Below, piece after piece: positions 15,392 to 24,953 of a stretch of DNA of 64,000 nt. Within the stretch, counting starts at the first letter, position 1, and each line of letters opens with the position of its first letter. A program made the position numbers and the translations under genes. The DNA is taken from assembly GCA_964437365.1 (NCBI GenBank), contig CAYTGM010000003.1, positions 124,001 through 188,000 on the forward strand, written 5' to 3'. Under the pieces are notes generated by a model. The model saw only the letters and a program-made list of their open reading frames with translations. It was not told where the DNA came from and ran no database searches. The stretch is from CAYTGM01 sp964437365 (GTDB lineage: Bacteria; Sumerlaeota; Sumerlaeia; SLMS01).

Positions 15392-18300
15392 GTGCTCTTT
15401 CGGTCGGTATTTTCTAAGAATCTCTCAGACGAAAAGGTCAGAAGCAAAGCCATAGAGTCGGCTGTGCAGTCTGCTTCGCAGATATACCAGACTAAGTCTA
15501 ATGAAGAAGCGAGAGAGCCAATACTTAAGCTGCGGGATGTCTTCGACAAGCAGAGTCTTGATCGCTTACCACTCTTGTGCGCTGCGGAAGCCCAACTCTC
15601 TCACGATTCATACTGGCTTGATGAGATCATTACCAATCTTCTTAAGCGACAATCCATCGATGAGCCGAACGTTGCTTACCTGATGCGAAAAGCGCAGATG
15701 GAACCCGGACGTCTTGATCTTTGGCACCGAATTTTTAAGGAGTATCGTCGCCTGGGTTCGCACGAGAACTATCAACAGGCACGTGAGCAGTGTGCTCTCA
15801 CTTTCATCCCATTCTTTCCTAATGCTGAGGAATCCTTTTGGGAGAATCGCCATGAGAGTGAAGAGGCGTATAGCATGCTCATCCAATGCCTCGATGACGC
15901 GGTTACAGATGCGATTGACTCAAACCGAGATGATGCGCTGGCAGTTGAACTCTTTCAGGGTGCCCTTGAACATTTGCCGGAGCGTAGAGACGTTCGAACG
16001 CAAATGGCCCTGCTCACCGTTAAAGAAGAAATTCATGGAGTGAGTAATATACGACTGGTTCTTGAAGCACTGGTCGAAGACCCACAGAACAAAGAACTTA
16101 AATTCTGGGCTGGAAAAGCGCTCCTCCACACTCCCGGGCATGTCGCTCAAGGGCTCCAGATGCTTCGCCAGCTACACGAGGATTATCCAAACGACAAAGA
16201 TATCATGAACGCGCTCGTTTCTGCTCTTAAAGAAGAAGCGAGTATACTGGACTCAGATATTCCACTCTTCAAAGCTTACTGCAGCCAGAAAAGTGATGAT
16301 ATTCGTGCTCTGGAACTTCTTGGAAACGCATATGCAGATCAGGAGATTTCCAGTGAAGAGGCACTGGCAATCTATCGAAAGGTTATCGCGACAAGCGCAA
16401 AGCGAAACAAGATGATTAAACTCCTGGGGCACGCTTCTGCCTCCAGAAGTGACTGGTCTGAAGTCATTGATCTGTTCGAACAATTTGAGTCAGCAGACGA
16501 AATAACGGATGATATTGTATTACCTTTAGCCACTGCCTACTCCAACGTTTCCAGAAACGATCCAAAGGCCCTGAATATCTATCAGAAAGCCCTAAAGCTG
16601 GGGGTACGCAGTCCGGATATACATAACGCTTATTGTCAGCACCTATACCAGACGCAGCCTAAAGCTCCAGAAAGTATCAAGCAATTCATTCAGTCAGCTG
16701 AGCTCAGCCCTGAATGCGCCTGGGCTCACCTCGGACTGATGTCTTACTATCTAGACACAAAGGACCTTGGTCGAGCTCTCGACTCGGCAATTGTTCTTCT
16801 TTCGATGAACCCGAGGGACAAAGAGGCGTTAAGGCTTGGGTCAATTGCCCTCTCGAAAGACTTCTCCAGAAAGCAGCTTGCCAAGATGGCTCGCTTGCCG
16901 CAGGAAGCAAAGCATCTTCTTTTTGAGCAGGCACACAAGCAAGCCCCCGACGCTGGACCTATCGCACTCGGATTGGTGAGATGTCGTTTGTCGGAAGGCT
17001 CCAGTGACGACCAGACCCTCAAGCTTCTGGCAGACGTTTGCCGACTGAATCCGGATATGTCAGATTTGAGACTCGCGAGAGCTGATATCCTCTGGTCCCG
17101 CGGTCAGATTGCAAATGCAGCATCCCTGTACCGTGAGATGATTGAGCGCTGGAACTCCAGATATGGCCATCAGCTTCCCAAAGGAATTACGAAGGAAACA
17201 CGTCGAAGAATTCTCGTGCGCCTCGCGGAAGGTCTACTGACTCCTCCTGGACCAACCGAAGACGATATAGACATACTTCTTGAGGCTGTTAGTGAACCTG
17301 ACACTAAACCTGAAATCATTTTGAAATGTGCGCGAGCTCTTATTGATCTCGAGGTCAATCATCCAAGAAGGCTTGCTCTCCTGCAGCGAGCTCAAGGATT
17401 CGCACCGGGTGATCTCAAACTTGAAAGAGCTGTAGCAGAAGCGTTTGCTGCACAAGGAAATCCTAAGCCAGCGATTGGACTCGCTATACGCTTGATCACA
17501 ACAGACCGTGTTGACGACGAAACGGTCAACCTGCTGAGGAGTGTCATTGGCTTGGCAGATGCCGAACGCTTCTCGCATAGCGTGATCGATGAGTTGAGAG
17601 GAGCGGTGGACCCAGATAGACATCCTCCAAATCTCCTACTTGCCATGAATGAAATGATCACTGGTGCAGGACTCCTGAACAAGAAGGATCTCCCCGTTCT
17701 TCAAAGACTGGCAGAAGCTTTCCCAAAGAATAAACGCGTACAACAACGACTTGCAAAGGTCTTAACACTTAGTGATCGCTATGAAGAAGCCGCTGACACC
17801 TATCAGGAACTGATGCAGGACCGGAACCTTGATGATGACCTCATCCTGGAAATGGCAAGTACGAACGCACGCCTCGGACGAACCGACTATCAGTATTATG
17901 ACATAGCAAAGAAAGCTCTCAGGATTGAACCTGAAAACCCGGAGATTATTCTACACACAGCTGCGATCGAACTCACAAAGGGACTGGTTTCTCAATCGGT
18001 GAAACGTCTCGACTGGATACTGGAGCATGACCCCGATTCCCACTCGAGAATCCTCAACCTGCTGCAGTCCTCACAGTCTGTTACCTCAAATAATCCGCAC
18101 TTTGCTCTGATCTATGCAAGAATTCATATCGCTGCAAAACGTCCAGAGAAAGCGATGCTTGCTCTTGCACATTTACAATCGGAATATCAGCACCATTTCC
18201 CCGAGCTTCTGCAGTGTTATTCGGAAATCATTGATATAGACCCCAACTCACCCCGCCCTTATGTTGAGCGCGGAATTCTCTTTCGCGTAGCTGGACAGAT

Positions 18301-19651
18301 CGAAGAAGCACGAGAAGATCTTAAGAAGGCTCATGAGCTAGCTCCCGAGAATATTGATATTATATCTGAATACGCAGACTTGCTGAAGCAGCTCGTTCAG
18401 TCTTCACAGAAACTCGACTGGGAACTGGCCATTAAAACCGCAGAGCTATACATCAAACTGAATGATATTGCCGAAGCTCGCGTTTTAACAGAGATCGTTA
18501 TCAGGCAGCAGCCTGAGAATGAAATCGCCCTGATTACCATGGGGCGGCTTCAGACTATATCAGGCAATCTTCAAGATGCCTGGACAACTCTCAGAAAAGT
18601 CAAACATACACCTGAAGCCCTCGGCGCACTTCAAAATCTCGCCCGAGCTTTCGCCGAAGAAGATGAACAGATCCTCGCTGCAGAAGTTCTTAATGACGCG
18701 ATTCAAGTCGCAGGACCTCAGCGCGGTCTTCTCGAACAGCTACGCTCCCTTTATCAGGAGCAGGCAAAAACGATGGAAAACGACTCTCAGAGGCAGCAGA
18801 TTTTTGACGAACTCTCTGAGACAGCGCAGAAACGATTTGAACTTCAGGAACAAATCGGCTCCGGTGCGATGGGCCTTGTCTATAAAGCCTATGACAATGA
18901 ACTTGATGAAATTGTTGTACTGAAAATTCTGCCAGAGCATTTTTCAACAGACGATGAAGCAATCGCGCGCTTCAGGAATGAAGCAAAGGCCGCGCGCAAG
19001 CTTGCTCATCCGAATATCTGCCGTATCCATGATATCGGAGAAGAAGGCGGCAGAAAGCATATTTGTATGGAATATGTCGGTGGGGGTGATCTGAAAACTT
19101 TCCTCAAAGAACAGGGAGGCAAACTGCCCCAGGAAGAAGCGGTACAGATTATCAGAGAGACCGCTCGTGCTCTTGCACATGCTCACAGCGAAGGCGTATT
19201 ACACCGGGATATAAAGACGGCAAATATCATGCTGACCTCCTCCGGTCGTGTAAAACTCAGCGATTTTGGGATCGCTGCAATCGCAGAATATGCCCAGCAC
19301 GATCCTAGTGGTTCAACCTCTTCTGTGATCGGAACGCCGCTATACATGAGCCCTGAACAATTTGACAATGACACACTGACTCCGGCCAGTGATCTTTATT
19401 CTCTTGGTGTCATGTTTTATGAGCTTGTCAATGGCAGGCCTCCCTTTACGCGTGGCTCGATTCCCTATCACCATCGATTTACGAAGCCCGTTCAGATTGA
19501 AGAGATTTCTGACAAGCTCTGGAGCATCATTGCGAAGATGCTGGAGAAAGACCCTAAAGGGCGCTTTACATCAGCGGAGTCACTTCTTACTGCATTGGAT
19601 GAATTTGAAGGACGCGTTCCGAAACGAAGTTATGCGCGTATCGAAGACTAG
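15392..19651 (+). CDS. Large TPR protein with a C-terminal Ser/Thr (Hanks-type) protein kinase domain
   Basis: A 1419-residue protein. Residues about 100-1130 are helical repeats of TPR type (for example EEALAIYRKVIA and DRYEEAADTYQELM). Residues about 1148-1410 are a complete kinase: glycine loop IGSGAMGLVYKAY, ATP-binding lysine in VVLKILPEH, catalytic loop VLHRDIKTANIML, DFG in LSDFGIAAI, and an APE-like segment GTPLYMSPEQF. All catalytic residues are present, so it should be active. No signal peptide or membrane helix was seen, so it is probably cytoplasmic. The order is unusual, since bacterial TPR kinases mostly carry the kinase first. The start is a GTG with only a weak site (TAGGA) upstream. 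Substrates are unknown. Confidence 0.93.
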   Translation: MLFRSVFSKNLSDEKVRSKAIESAVQSASQIYQTKSNEEAREPILKLRDVFDKQSLDRLPLLCAAEAQLSHDSYWLDEIITNLLKRQSIDEPNVAYLMRKAQMEPGRLDLWHRIFKEYRRLGSHENYQQAREQCALTFIPFFPNAEESFWENRHESEEAYSMLIQCLDDAVTDAIDSNRDDALAVELFQGALEHLPERRDVRTQMALLTVKEEIHGVSNIRLVLEALVEDPQNKELKFWAGKALLHTPGHVAQGLQMLRQLHEDYPNDKDIMNALVSALKEEASILDSDIPLFKAYCSQKSDDIRALELLGNAYADQEISSEEALAIYRKVIATSAKRNKMIKLLGHASASRSDWSEVIDLFEQFESADEITDDIVLPLATAYSNVSRNDPKALNIYQKALKLGVRSPDIHNAYCQHLYQTQPKAPESIKQFIQSAELSPECAWAHLGLMSYYLDTKDLGRALDSAIVLLSMNPRDKEALRLGSIALSKDFSRKQLAKMARLPQEAKHLLFEQAHKQAPDAGPIALGLVRCRLSEGSSDDQTLKLLADVCRLNPDMSDLRLARADILWSRGQIANAASLYREMIERWNSRYGHQLPKGITKETRRRILVRLAEGLLTPPGPTEDDIDILLEAVSEPDTKPEIILKCARALIDLEVNHPRRLALLQRAQGFAPGDLKLERAVAEAFAAQGNPKPAIGLAIRLITTDRVDDETVNLLRSVIGLADAERFSHSVIDELRGAVDPDRHPPNLLLAMNEMITGAGLLNKKDLPVLQRLAEAFPKNKRVQQRLAKVLTLSDRYEEAADTYQELMQDRNLDDDLILEMASTNARLGRTDYQYYDIAKKALRIEPENPEIILHTAAIELTKGLVSQSVKRLDWILEHDPDSHSRILNLLQSSQSVTSNNPHFALIYARIHIAAKRPEKAMLALAHLQSEYQHHFPELLQCYSEIIDIDPNSPRPYVERGILFRVAGQIEEAREDLKKAHELAPENIDIISEYADLLKQLVQSSQKLDWELAIKTAELYIKLNDIAEARVLTEIVIRQQPENEIALITMGRLQTISGNLQDAWTTLRKVKHTPEALGALQNLARAFAEEDEQILAAEVLNDAIQVAGPQRGLLEQLRSLYQEQAKTMENDSQRQQIFDELSETAQKRFELQEQIGSGAMGLVYKAYDNELDEIVVLKILPEHFSTDDEAIARFRNEAKAARKLAHPNICRIHDIGEEGGRKHICMEYVGGGDLKTFLKEQGGKLPQEEAVQIIRETARALAHAHSEGVLHRDIKTANIMLTSSGRVKLSDFGIAAIAEYAQHDPSGSTSSVIGTPLYMSPEQFDNDTLTPASDLYSLGVMFYELVNGRPPFTRGSIPYHHRFTKPVQIEEISDKLWSIIAKMLEKDPKGRFTSAESLLTALDEFEGRVPKRSYARIED

Positions 19652-19703
19652 CACTTCACAAGTCACCCTTGCAACCATCTAAAGTAGAATTCTAAATGAA
19701 AAC

Positions 19704-20543
19704 CTAGTAGCCTGACGCCTCATAATCGGTCATGGCGTCCTGACTCTCCTGCTCTTTTTTCATCTCAAGCAGCATTTTTCTGACTTCATCTGGAAGAGCA
19801 TCATTTTCCAGAAGGTCGTCTATATCTGGAAAGAATCCATCGAATTCCATGGAATAGTAGTCCATCCAAAAATCATCTTCGGTATCGAACTCTTTATCTT
19901 GGCCAGCACTAATAATAAGGTTTTCGTTAATACGGAACGGAGTCTTCCATCCATCTCTCATATATGCAGGATCATACCCTATCTTCGCAATCTCATCTCC
20001 TTCAGGAATAGACCCATGACTTTCAATGTACTCATAGACAGCAAGTCCGGTAATCGGCATCTTATTGCGGGTCTGACCATAAAGGGCATAGGTCATTAAA
20101 CCTGTCTTCTTTTCCATATTTGACAGCCTGACCCATTCGAAAATAAGACCCCCGACGATAATCAGTGCAAGCAAGGCTCCTATCCCGATCAAACCATACT
20201 TGAGGGCTTTCTTGGAGGCTTCAGTATCCAGGTCTGCCGTTTCCCCATAGTCAATTACCTGGGAACCGGTGTCGCTATTGTATCCTCCGGGCGGTGGGGG
20301 TACATCAGCTCCTGGTGAAACGGAGGGAGGAGGCGGCACCACACTATCTTCTGTTGGTGATTGATAAGGAGGAGGCGGAGGAGGTGGCGCGGCTCCTGAA
20401 TTAAATGGGTCCCTTGCCCCTGGCTCGTCTTTCTTCTCCGAAACGCTCGAAGCTTCACGGCCTTTTGGCAGAAAAGGAAATGAAGAAGACTTGCCTTCTG
20501 CTGAAGAATCTACACCACGATTGTCAGGTGTCTCATTGCTCAT
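19704..20543 (-). CDS. Membrane-anchored protein with proline-rich cytosolic region and pseudopilin-like C-terminal domain
   Basis: A 279-residue protein of unknown function. Residues 1-115 are low complexity and rich in Pro, Ser, Asp and Glu, with PPPPPPPY and PPPPSVSPGADVPPPP runs. Residues about 115-137 form one membrane helix (YGLIGIGALLALIIVGGLIF). The outer part resembles the end of GspG-type major pseudopilins: MRDGWKTPFRINENLIISAGQDKEFDTEDD is read in parts as RDGWKTPFR, then SAGQDKEFDTEDD. Unlike a pseudopilin it has a long cytosolic N-terminus and no prepilin cleavage site. The last ~50 residues are acidic and helical. No clear ribosome site precedes the ATG. TrhO lies upstream on the same strand. 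Confidence 0.75.
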   Translation of the reverse strand: MSNETPDNRGVDSSAEGKSSSFPFLPKGREASSVSEKKDEPGARDPFNSGAAPPPPPPPYQSPTEDSVVPPPPSVSPGADVPPPPGGYNSDTGSQVIDYGETADLDTEASKKALKYGLIGIGALLALIIVGGLIFEWVRLSNMEKKTGLMTYALYGQTRNKMPITGLAVYEYIESHGSIPEGDEIAKIGYDPAYMRDGWKTPFRINENLIISAGQDKEFDTEDDFWMDYYSMEFDGFFPDIDDLLENDALPDEVRKMLLEMKKEQESQDAMTDYEASGY

Positions 20544-20647
20544 GAGGTCGAGGTACTTTCTTAAGTCATTTGGGTGGCTCGACTGATATCAGTCCTCTTT
20601 CTAAACACGCAAGTTGAAACTTATCAAACCATCGAGCTCTCTCGCGA

Positions 20648-21634
20648 TCAGCTGTCGCCGGCAGACGCCTTTTCCTGTCGTTCTTTTTCTCGCCTGAGCT
20701 GCTTCAAACGTATCTGCTCTTTTGTAGGAACCCCGATATGAGGTATATTCTTCTCTCTTGCGAGATCAATCTGGCGCTTTCTTTCTCTCAGTCGTTCCTT
20801 ACGTTCCTCCTCAAGAGATTCTGCGCAATGTGGGCAAGCTACTCCTTCTTCGTACATAGGAGACTTCTTATCTTCCTCATTAATGGGCATTCGGCATGAC
20901 CAGCACAGCTCATAGTTCCCACGATCAAGGTCGTGATTGACAGAGACGCGCTGATCAAAAACGAAACACTCCCCTTCCCACTTGCTGTTTTCCTTTTCTA
21001 CATCCTCAAGGTATTTGAGGATTCCGCCCTTGAGGTGATAGACATTCTCAAACCCGTGCCTAAGCATATACGCTGACGCTTTCTCACAACGTATTCCACC
21101 GGTACAGAACATTGCTACTTTCTTGTGTTTCTCAGGATCCAGATTCTTTTCAACATACTCGGGAAAATCACGGAATGTCTGTATATCAGGATTGATTGCT
21201 CCCTCAAATGTTCCCAGCTCAACCTCATAATCATTACGCGTATCAATGAGTGTGACTTCAGGATCGTTGATCAGATCGTTCCACTCTTCAGGGCTGACAT
21301 ATTCCCCAACGACTTCCAAAGGGTTCGCCTCAGGCTTACCCAGAGTAACAATCTCTTTCTTGAGTCGGATCTTGGTGCGAAGAAACGGCTGACTGTCATC
21401 GATTGAGAACTTCACTTCAACATCCTCGAATCGCTTATCGTCTCTCAAGAAAGAAAGAACATTTTCAATTCCTTTTTCTGGCCCGGCGATTGTGCCATTA
21501 ATTCCTTCCGCAGCCAGCAGCAGCGTTCCTTTGACCTCATTTTCAACGCAAAGATCGAAGAGTGCTTCGCGGTATTCCGTGAAGTCGGGGAAATCGACAA
21601 ACTTATAGAGGGCAGCGACGACGTACTTACTCAT
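20648..21634 (-). CDS. trhO: tRNA uridine-34 5-hydroxylase (rhodanese family)
   Basis: Oxygen-dependent hydroxylase that makes 5-hydroxyuridine at the wobble position of tRNA. The order is standard: N-terminal ferredoxin-like domain (YKFVDFPDFTEYREAL, GTLLLAAEGINGTIAG), then a rhodanese domain (TLIDTRNDYEVELG) with catalytic cysteine in MFCTGGIRCEKASAYML. A C-terminal Cys cluster follows (CWSCRMPI, then ACPHC), followed by a basic coiled tail. From the ATG at 21634 the protein has 328 residues, the usual length; AAGGAT lies about nine bases upstream. An upstream in-frame ATG at 21661 is less likely. The older name is YceA. Confidence 0.93.
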   Translation of the reverse strand: MSKYVVAALYKFVDFPDFTEYREALFDLCVENEVKGTLLLAAEGINGTIAGPEKGIENVLSFLRDDKRFEDVEVKFSIDDSQPFLRTKIRLKKEIVTLGKPEANPLEVVGEYVSPEEWNDLINDPEVTLIDTRNDYEVELGTFEGAINPDIQTFRDFPEYVEKNLDPEKHKKVAMFCTGGIRCEKASAYMLRHGFENVYHLKGGILKYLEDVEKENSKWEGECFVFDQRVSVNHDLDRGNYELCWSCRMPINEEDKKSPMYEEGVACPHCAESLEEERKERLRERKRQIDLAREKNIPHIGVPTKEQIRLKQLRREKERQEKASAGDS

Positions 21635-21797
21635 GAATCTATGATCCTTCAAACTCAACAACTCGGCAATTTTGCCATGCTCGAAATCTGTCTCAAGACA
21701 CTTTGAACGGTCAATACCGACCTCTTGCTCATTCGCTTCTTGCCTCGCTAAAGCAGATTTATCAATCTGCCTGGTATCCTAACGAAAGTCGATTTTC

Positions 21798-22907
21798 ATG
21801 AGAAAATTCTCGCTGTTTTATTTCTTAATGATCGTGACGACCCTGGTCACAGGAGGCTGCGCTTCAGACAAGAGTGACACCTCGGCAGTGTACCTGATCA
21901 AGAATTATAAGACCAGCCGAAGCGCCTCCGTTGATCCTCTTCCGCCCGGAGAAACTCTCACGATCTTCGATACATCAGAAGCTGGGATCATCCAACATCT
22001 CTGGTTCACAACCATGAGCGATCAAAAGAACATCTACTCCGACCTGGTTTTGAGGGCTTACTGGGATGGTGAAGACTTCCCATCGATTGAAGTACCGCTC
22101 GCTGATTTTTTTGGCTCCAGCTTCGGAAGAGAAGTGGTAGTCAAATCAGCAGCTGTGGAAATGATCCCTGCAGGCCTGCCCGGCCATGCGGCCTTAAACT
22201 GCTGGATCCCAATGCCCTTTGAAACAGCTCGCATCGAAGTAGAAAATCAGGGGCAGAAAGAAGCGACACTCTTTCATCTGGTAAATTGGGAGAAGCGAGA
22301 CAGATTGCCAGAGGAAGCAGGGCGGCTTCATGCACATTGGCGTCGATCAAATCCTGTTATTAAAGGCGAACACCACCGTGCTGTCGAGATACTGGGAAAA
22401 GGTAGATACCTTGGAACAATACTCACCACTCATCGACTTAGTGGAGGTGCCTGGGTGGAAGGAGGTGAAGACTTTCATATAGACGTCGAAGAGGACGAAT
22501 GGGAAGCCCTCATCGAGTGGGATCGGAAACTTGCAAATCCTGAAAATAGAACGCCTGAGGAAAAGCGGGGAGTTTCCAACCAGCCTCTCGGACCCGTATG
22601 GCCAACACTCCCTGGGATCGGTGGCGAAGATTACTTCGGAACATCCTGGGGATATCGAGAAGGGGACAAATCACTCTATCATGGAGTCAGTGTGAATGAA
22701 GAAAACCTGACCACGGCATATAGATTTCATTTTGTTGATCCTATCCACTTTGAGGAGAATCTCATCCTTGTCTTTCGCAACCATGGATGGGATGTGCAGG
22801 CAAGGGCAGGCGACGTGACCACGGTCACCTTTTGGTATCAGCATGAGCCAAGCTATCCAGTACCGGCGCTACCTCCGCTGGAAGAAAGAAGACTTCAGCA
22901 GGAGTGA
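21798..22907 (+). CDS. DUF2961 / GH172-family lipoprotein
   Basis: A 369-residue predicted lipoprotein: hydrophobic residues 8-20 are followed by the lipobox TGGC, so Cys20 would be lipidated. The body matches DUF2961, now glycoside hydrolase family GH172 (alpha-fructofuranosidase, alpha-arabinofuranosidase and difructose-anhydride forming enzymes). Signatures are SRSASVDPLPPGETLTIFD, GIIQHLWFTT, RAYWDGEDFPSIEVPLADFFG and a C-terminal FHFVDPIHFEENL. It probably acts on carbohydrate at the cell envelope; the substrate cannot be inferred. No sugar transporter is nearby. The ribosome site is weak. Confidence 0.85.
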   Translation: MRKFSLFYFLMIVTTLVTGGCASDKSDTSAVYLIKNYKTSRSASVDPLPPGETLTIFDTSEAGIIQHLWFTTMSDQKNIYSDLVLRAYWDGEDFPSIEVPLADFFGSSFGREVVVKSAAVEMIPAGLPGHAALNCWIPMPFETARIEVENQGQKEATLFHLVNWEKRDRLPEEAGRLHAHWRRSNPVIKGEHHRAVEILGKGRYLGTILTTHRLSGGAWVEGGEDFHIDVEEDEWEALIEWDRKLANPENRTPEEKRGVSNQPLGPVWPTLPGIGGEDYFGTSWGYREGDKSLYHGVSVNEENLTTAYRFHFVDPIHFEENLILVFRNHGWDVQARAGDVTTVTFWYQHEPSYPVPALPPLEERRLQQE

Positions 22908-23390
22908 GTGGATCAGGATATCCGCACTCACGGTGATAACGATCAGGCGGTCCCGGGAGGGTGGGGGGCGAGACACCCGCGTTGGTCTCTCTAACAACCT
23001 CCTTTCAAATGGCCCTCCCCGGGTGACGGACGTCTGTCCGACGTCTTATCTACGTCTTACCTACGACTTGAGACGTCCGTCAGACATCGATCAGATATCG
23101 GAATGAGGTCGTACCCCTGGTTTGACCTCCTGAGGTCTCGTAAACTTGTATCTGATCGGCCAAAGAGTGCTTGAGCCGTCTGAGAATCAAAATTCCTGGT
23201 GAAAACAGTAGGGTCTTACCCAACCATTCGCGGGATTTTAGATGAAACAGCCTTCAATTCTCCCCGAATAGTTATCCACAATCTCTCCACAGCTTCTATT
23301 GCTTGATTTCCGCCTTGCATCGTGCTCCCTTTCGGATACAAAAAAGTGGTTTAACGCTAAGAAAGATGTCGGATTCCGACGCTAAAGCTT
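22908..23390. other. 483-bp gap upstream of scpA with two adjacent stem-loops
   Basis: No gene is supported here. CCCGGGAGGG (22952-22961) pairs with CCCTCCCCGGG (23013-23023) with one bulge, and directly beside it TGACGGACGTCT (23024-23035) pairs perfectly with AGACGTCCGTCA (23071-23082). The second loop holds further ACGTCTTA and CTACG repeats. Downstream, 23083-23390 shows no clear feature except the scpA upstream region. Confidence 0.6.
22952..23082. repeat. Two abutting inverted repeats
   Basis: The first hairpin spans 22952-23023 (10-11 bp GC-rich stem, about 51-base loop), and the second spans 23024-23082 (12-bp perfect stem, 35-base loop). They touch at 23023/23024. This tight arrangement suggests a mobile REP-like element, a structured RNA or a transcription stop after the lipoprotein gene; no T run is seen. 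Confidence 0.7.
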
Positions 23391-24143
23391 ATGTCCTCTA
23401 CCCACAGAATTAAGTTAGACGTCTTCGAGGGCCCTCTTGATCTACTGCTCCACCTCGTGAAAGTGAACGAGATGGAGATCTATGATATCAAGATCTCTCT
23501 GATCACCGAGCAATACCTGAATTATCTCTCAGCAATGCAGGAGCTGGACTTAGAGATCGCCGGGGAATACATGGTGATGGCCGCGACGCTCATGAATATT
23601 AAGTCGCGAGCTTTGCTGCCGCGCGATCCAGAGGCCGAAGAACTTAGCGATGAAGAGGAAATCGATGAAATCCTGAGCACTCAGGAGCTGATCCGTCGTC
23701 TTGTTGAATATCGTAAGTTCAAGGAGCTCGCTGATGAACTCCGTACTCGAGAAGAAGAATACAATAAGCTTTACTACCGGGCCAATGTCCTGCCAGTGAT
23801 TCCCGGGTCGGAGGAAGAGCTCCCCCGCCAGGACATCCTGAACCTTTTCGATGCTTTTGCCACAGTTTTAAAGCGTGTTCGCACGGACAAGGAACACCAT
23901 GTTACCGCAGAACAATATACCGTTGAGGAAAAGGTTGTCGATATACGGGAAAAACTACGGATCGAAAAACAGGTAAATTTCACCAAGGTTTTCGAGACAT
24001 GTGTTTCCAAGGCAGAGGCGGTATGCTTCTTCCTGGCCATTCTGGAAATGGCGAAGCTCCGAGAAATTACTCTGGCTCAAGCAGGCTCGTTCGAAGATAT
24101 CCTGATCGAACCCTGGGATGAAAAGGTGATATACGTTGGCTGA
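23391..24143 (+). CDS. scpA: Segregation and condensation protein A
   Basis: The kleisin subunit of the bacterial SMC condensin, bridging the SMC heads and binding ScpB. 250 residues, normal length. The family start is clear: KLDVFEGPLDLLLHLVKVNEMEIYDI, seen as FEGPLDLLLHLV and EIYDIKISLITEQYL, with MAATLMNIKSRALLP following. The C-terminal winged helix (VSKAEAVCFFLAILEMAKL) contacts SMC. Its stop overlaps the start of scpB by 8 bp, so the two are co-translated. No smc gene lies in the window. Confidence 0.95.
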   Translation: MSSTHRIKLDVFEGPLDLLLHLVKVNEMEIYDIKISLITEQYLNYLSAMQELDLEIAGEYMVMAATLMNIKSRALLPRDPEAEELSDEEEIDEILSTQELIRRLVEYRKFKELADELRTREEEYNKLYYRANVLPVIPGSEEELPRQDILNLFDAFATVLKRVRTDKEHHVTAEQYTVEEKVVDIREKLRIEKQVNFTKVFETCVSKAEAVCFFLAILEMAKLREITLAQAGSFEDILIEPWDEKVIYVG

Positions 24144-24942
24144 GAAGACCACCGAAGATAAAGATCAAGACGTTCAAGAAGAAGAGAAGAAGGAATCTGC
24201 GGAAAAAGACGAGCAGCCTGATGCCCTCGACCCGGAACTGGCGGTTCCTCGAGGCACAGAGGTGATTGCCTGTCTGGAAGCTCTTCTATTTGCGACCACA
24301 ACCCCTTTAACAGTCAAGAAACTCTCGGTTCTCATGAATGGGGTCCCGGAAGAAGAAGTCACCGAAGGACTCGAAACGCTTAAGGAAAAGTATAATCAGC
24401 CAACGTCAGGTCTGACGCTCATGGAAGTTGCAGGAGGATGGCAGGTTGCGACCTCTGCCGATGTGGCTGACTGGGTTTTGCGTCTTCATAAGCACCGGAA
24501 AAAGAGCGGGATCTCTCCATCGCTGATGGAAACGCTCGCCATCGTCGCTTACAAGCAACCTTTGACGCGTGCCGAGATAGAACAGATTCGTGGTGTCGAT
24601 TGCGGTGCCGCAATCAGGGCATTGCAGGACGCGGGGCTCGCCGAAGTTGTTGGTCGTCGTGAAGTTGCAGGTCGCCCTCCGCTTTACGGAACAACAAAGC
24701 TGTTCCTGAAGACTTTTGGACTGAGTAACCTTGAGTCACTCCCATCAGTTGGTCAGCTGAAGTCCATTCTGAATGCACCCATGAAGCGCCCTGAAGAGGA
24801 AGAGGCTAAGGAGGACGCCGAGAAGAATGAAGAACCTCCTGCTCCTAAAGCAGATGGTGAGAATGAAGCAACTCAAGAAGCCGCAGAATCTTCCGAAGAA
24901 CAGCCCACCGAAGAAGAACCGAAGAACGATTCAGCCGACTGA
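24136..24942 (+). CDS. scpB: Segregation and condensation protein B
   Basis: ScpB partners ScpA in the SMC condensin. 268 residues with two winged helices: EALLFATTTPLTVKKLSVLM (about 50-110) and SLMETLAIVAYKQPLTRAEIEQIRGVD read as LAIVAYKQPLTRAEIEQIRG (about 130-205), ending GRPPLYGTTKLFLKTFGL. Acidic low-complexity tails flank the core (residues 1-35 and the last ~55), which is longer than usual. The start is TTG at 24136, inside the end of scpA, with GGTG upstream; no ATG suits. It converges on the carboxypeptidase gene. Confidence 0.95.
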   Translation: MAEKTTEDKDQDVQEEEKKESAEKDEQPDALDPELAVPRGTEVIACLEALLFATTTPLTVKKLSVLMNGVPEEEVTEGLETLKEKYNQPTSGLTLMEVAGGWQVATSADVADWVLRLHKHRKKSGISPSLMETLAIVAYKQPLTRAEIEQIRGVDCGAAIRALQDAGLAEVVGRREVAGRPPLYGTTKLFLKTFGLSNLESLPSVGQLKSILNAPMKRPEEEEAKEDAEKNEEPPAPKADGENEATQEAAESSEEQPTEEEPKNDSAD

Positions 24943-24953
24943 GCTCTATATCC

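Noticed and set aside
22908..23390. tRNA or small rRNA-like gene
   Set aside because: No cloverleaf arms with a T-loop GTTCRA pattern; the stems are simple long hairpins.
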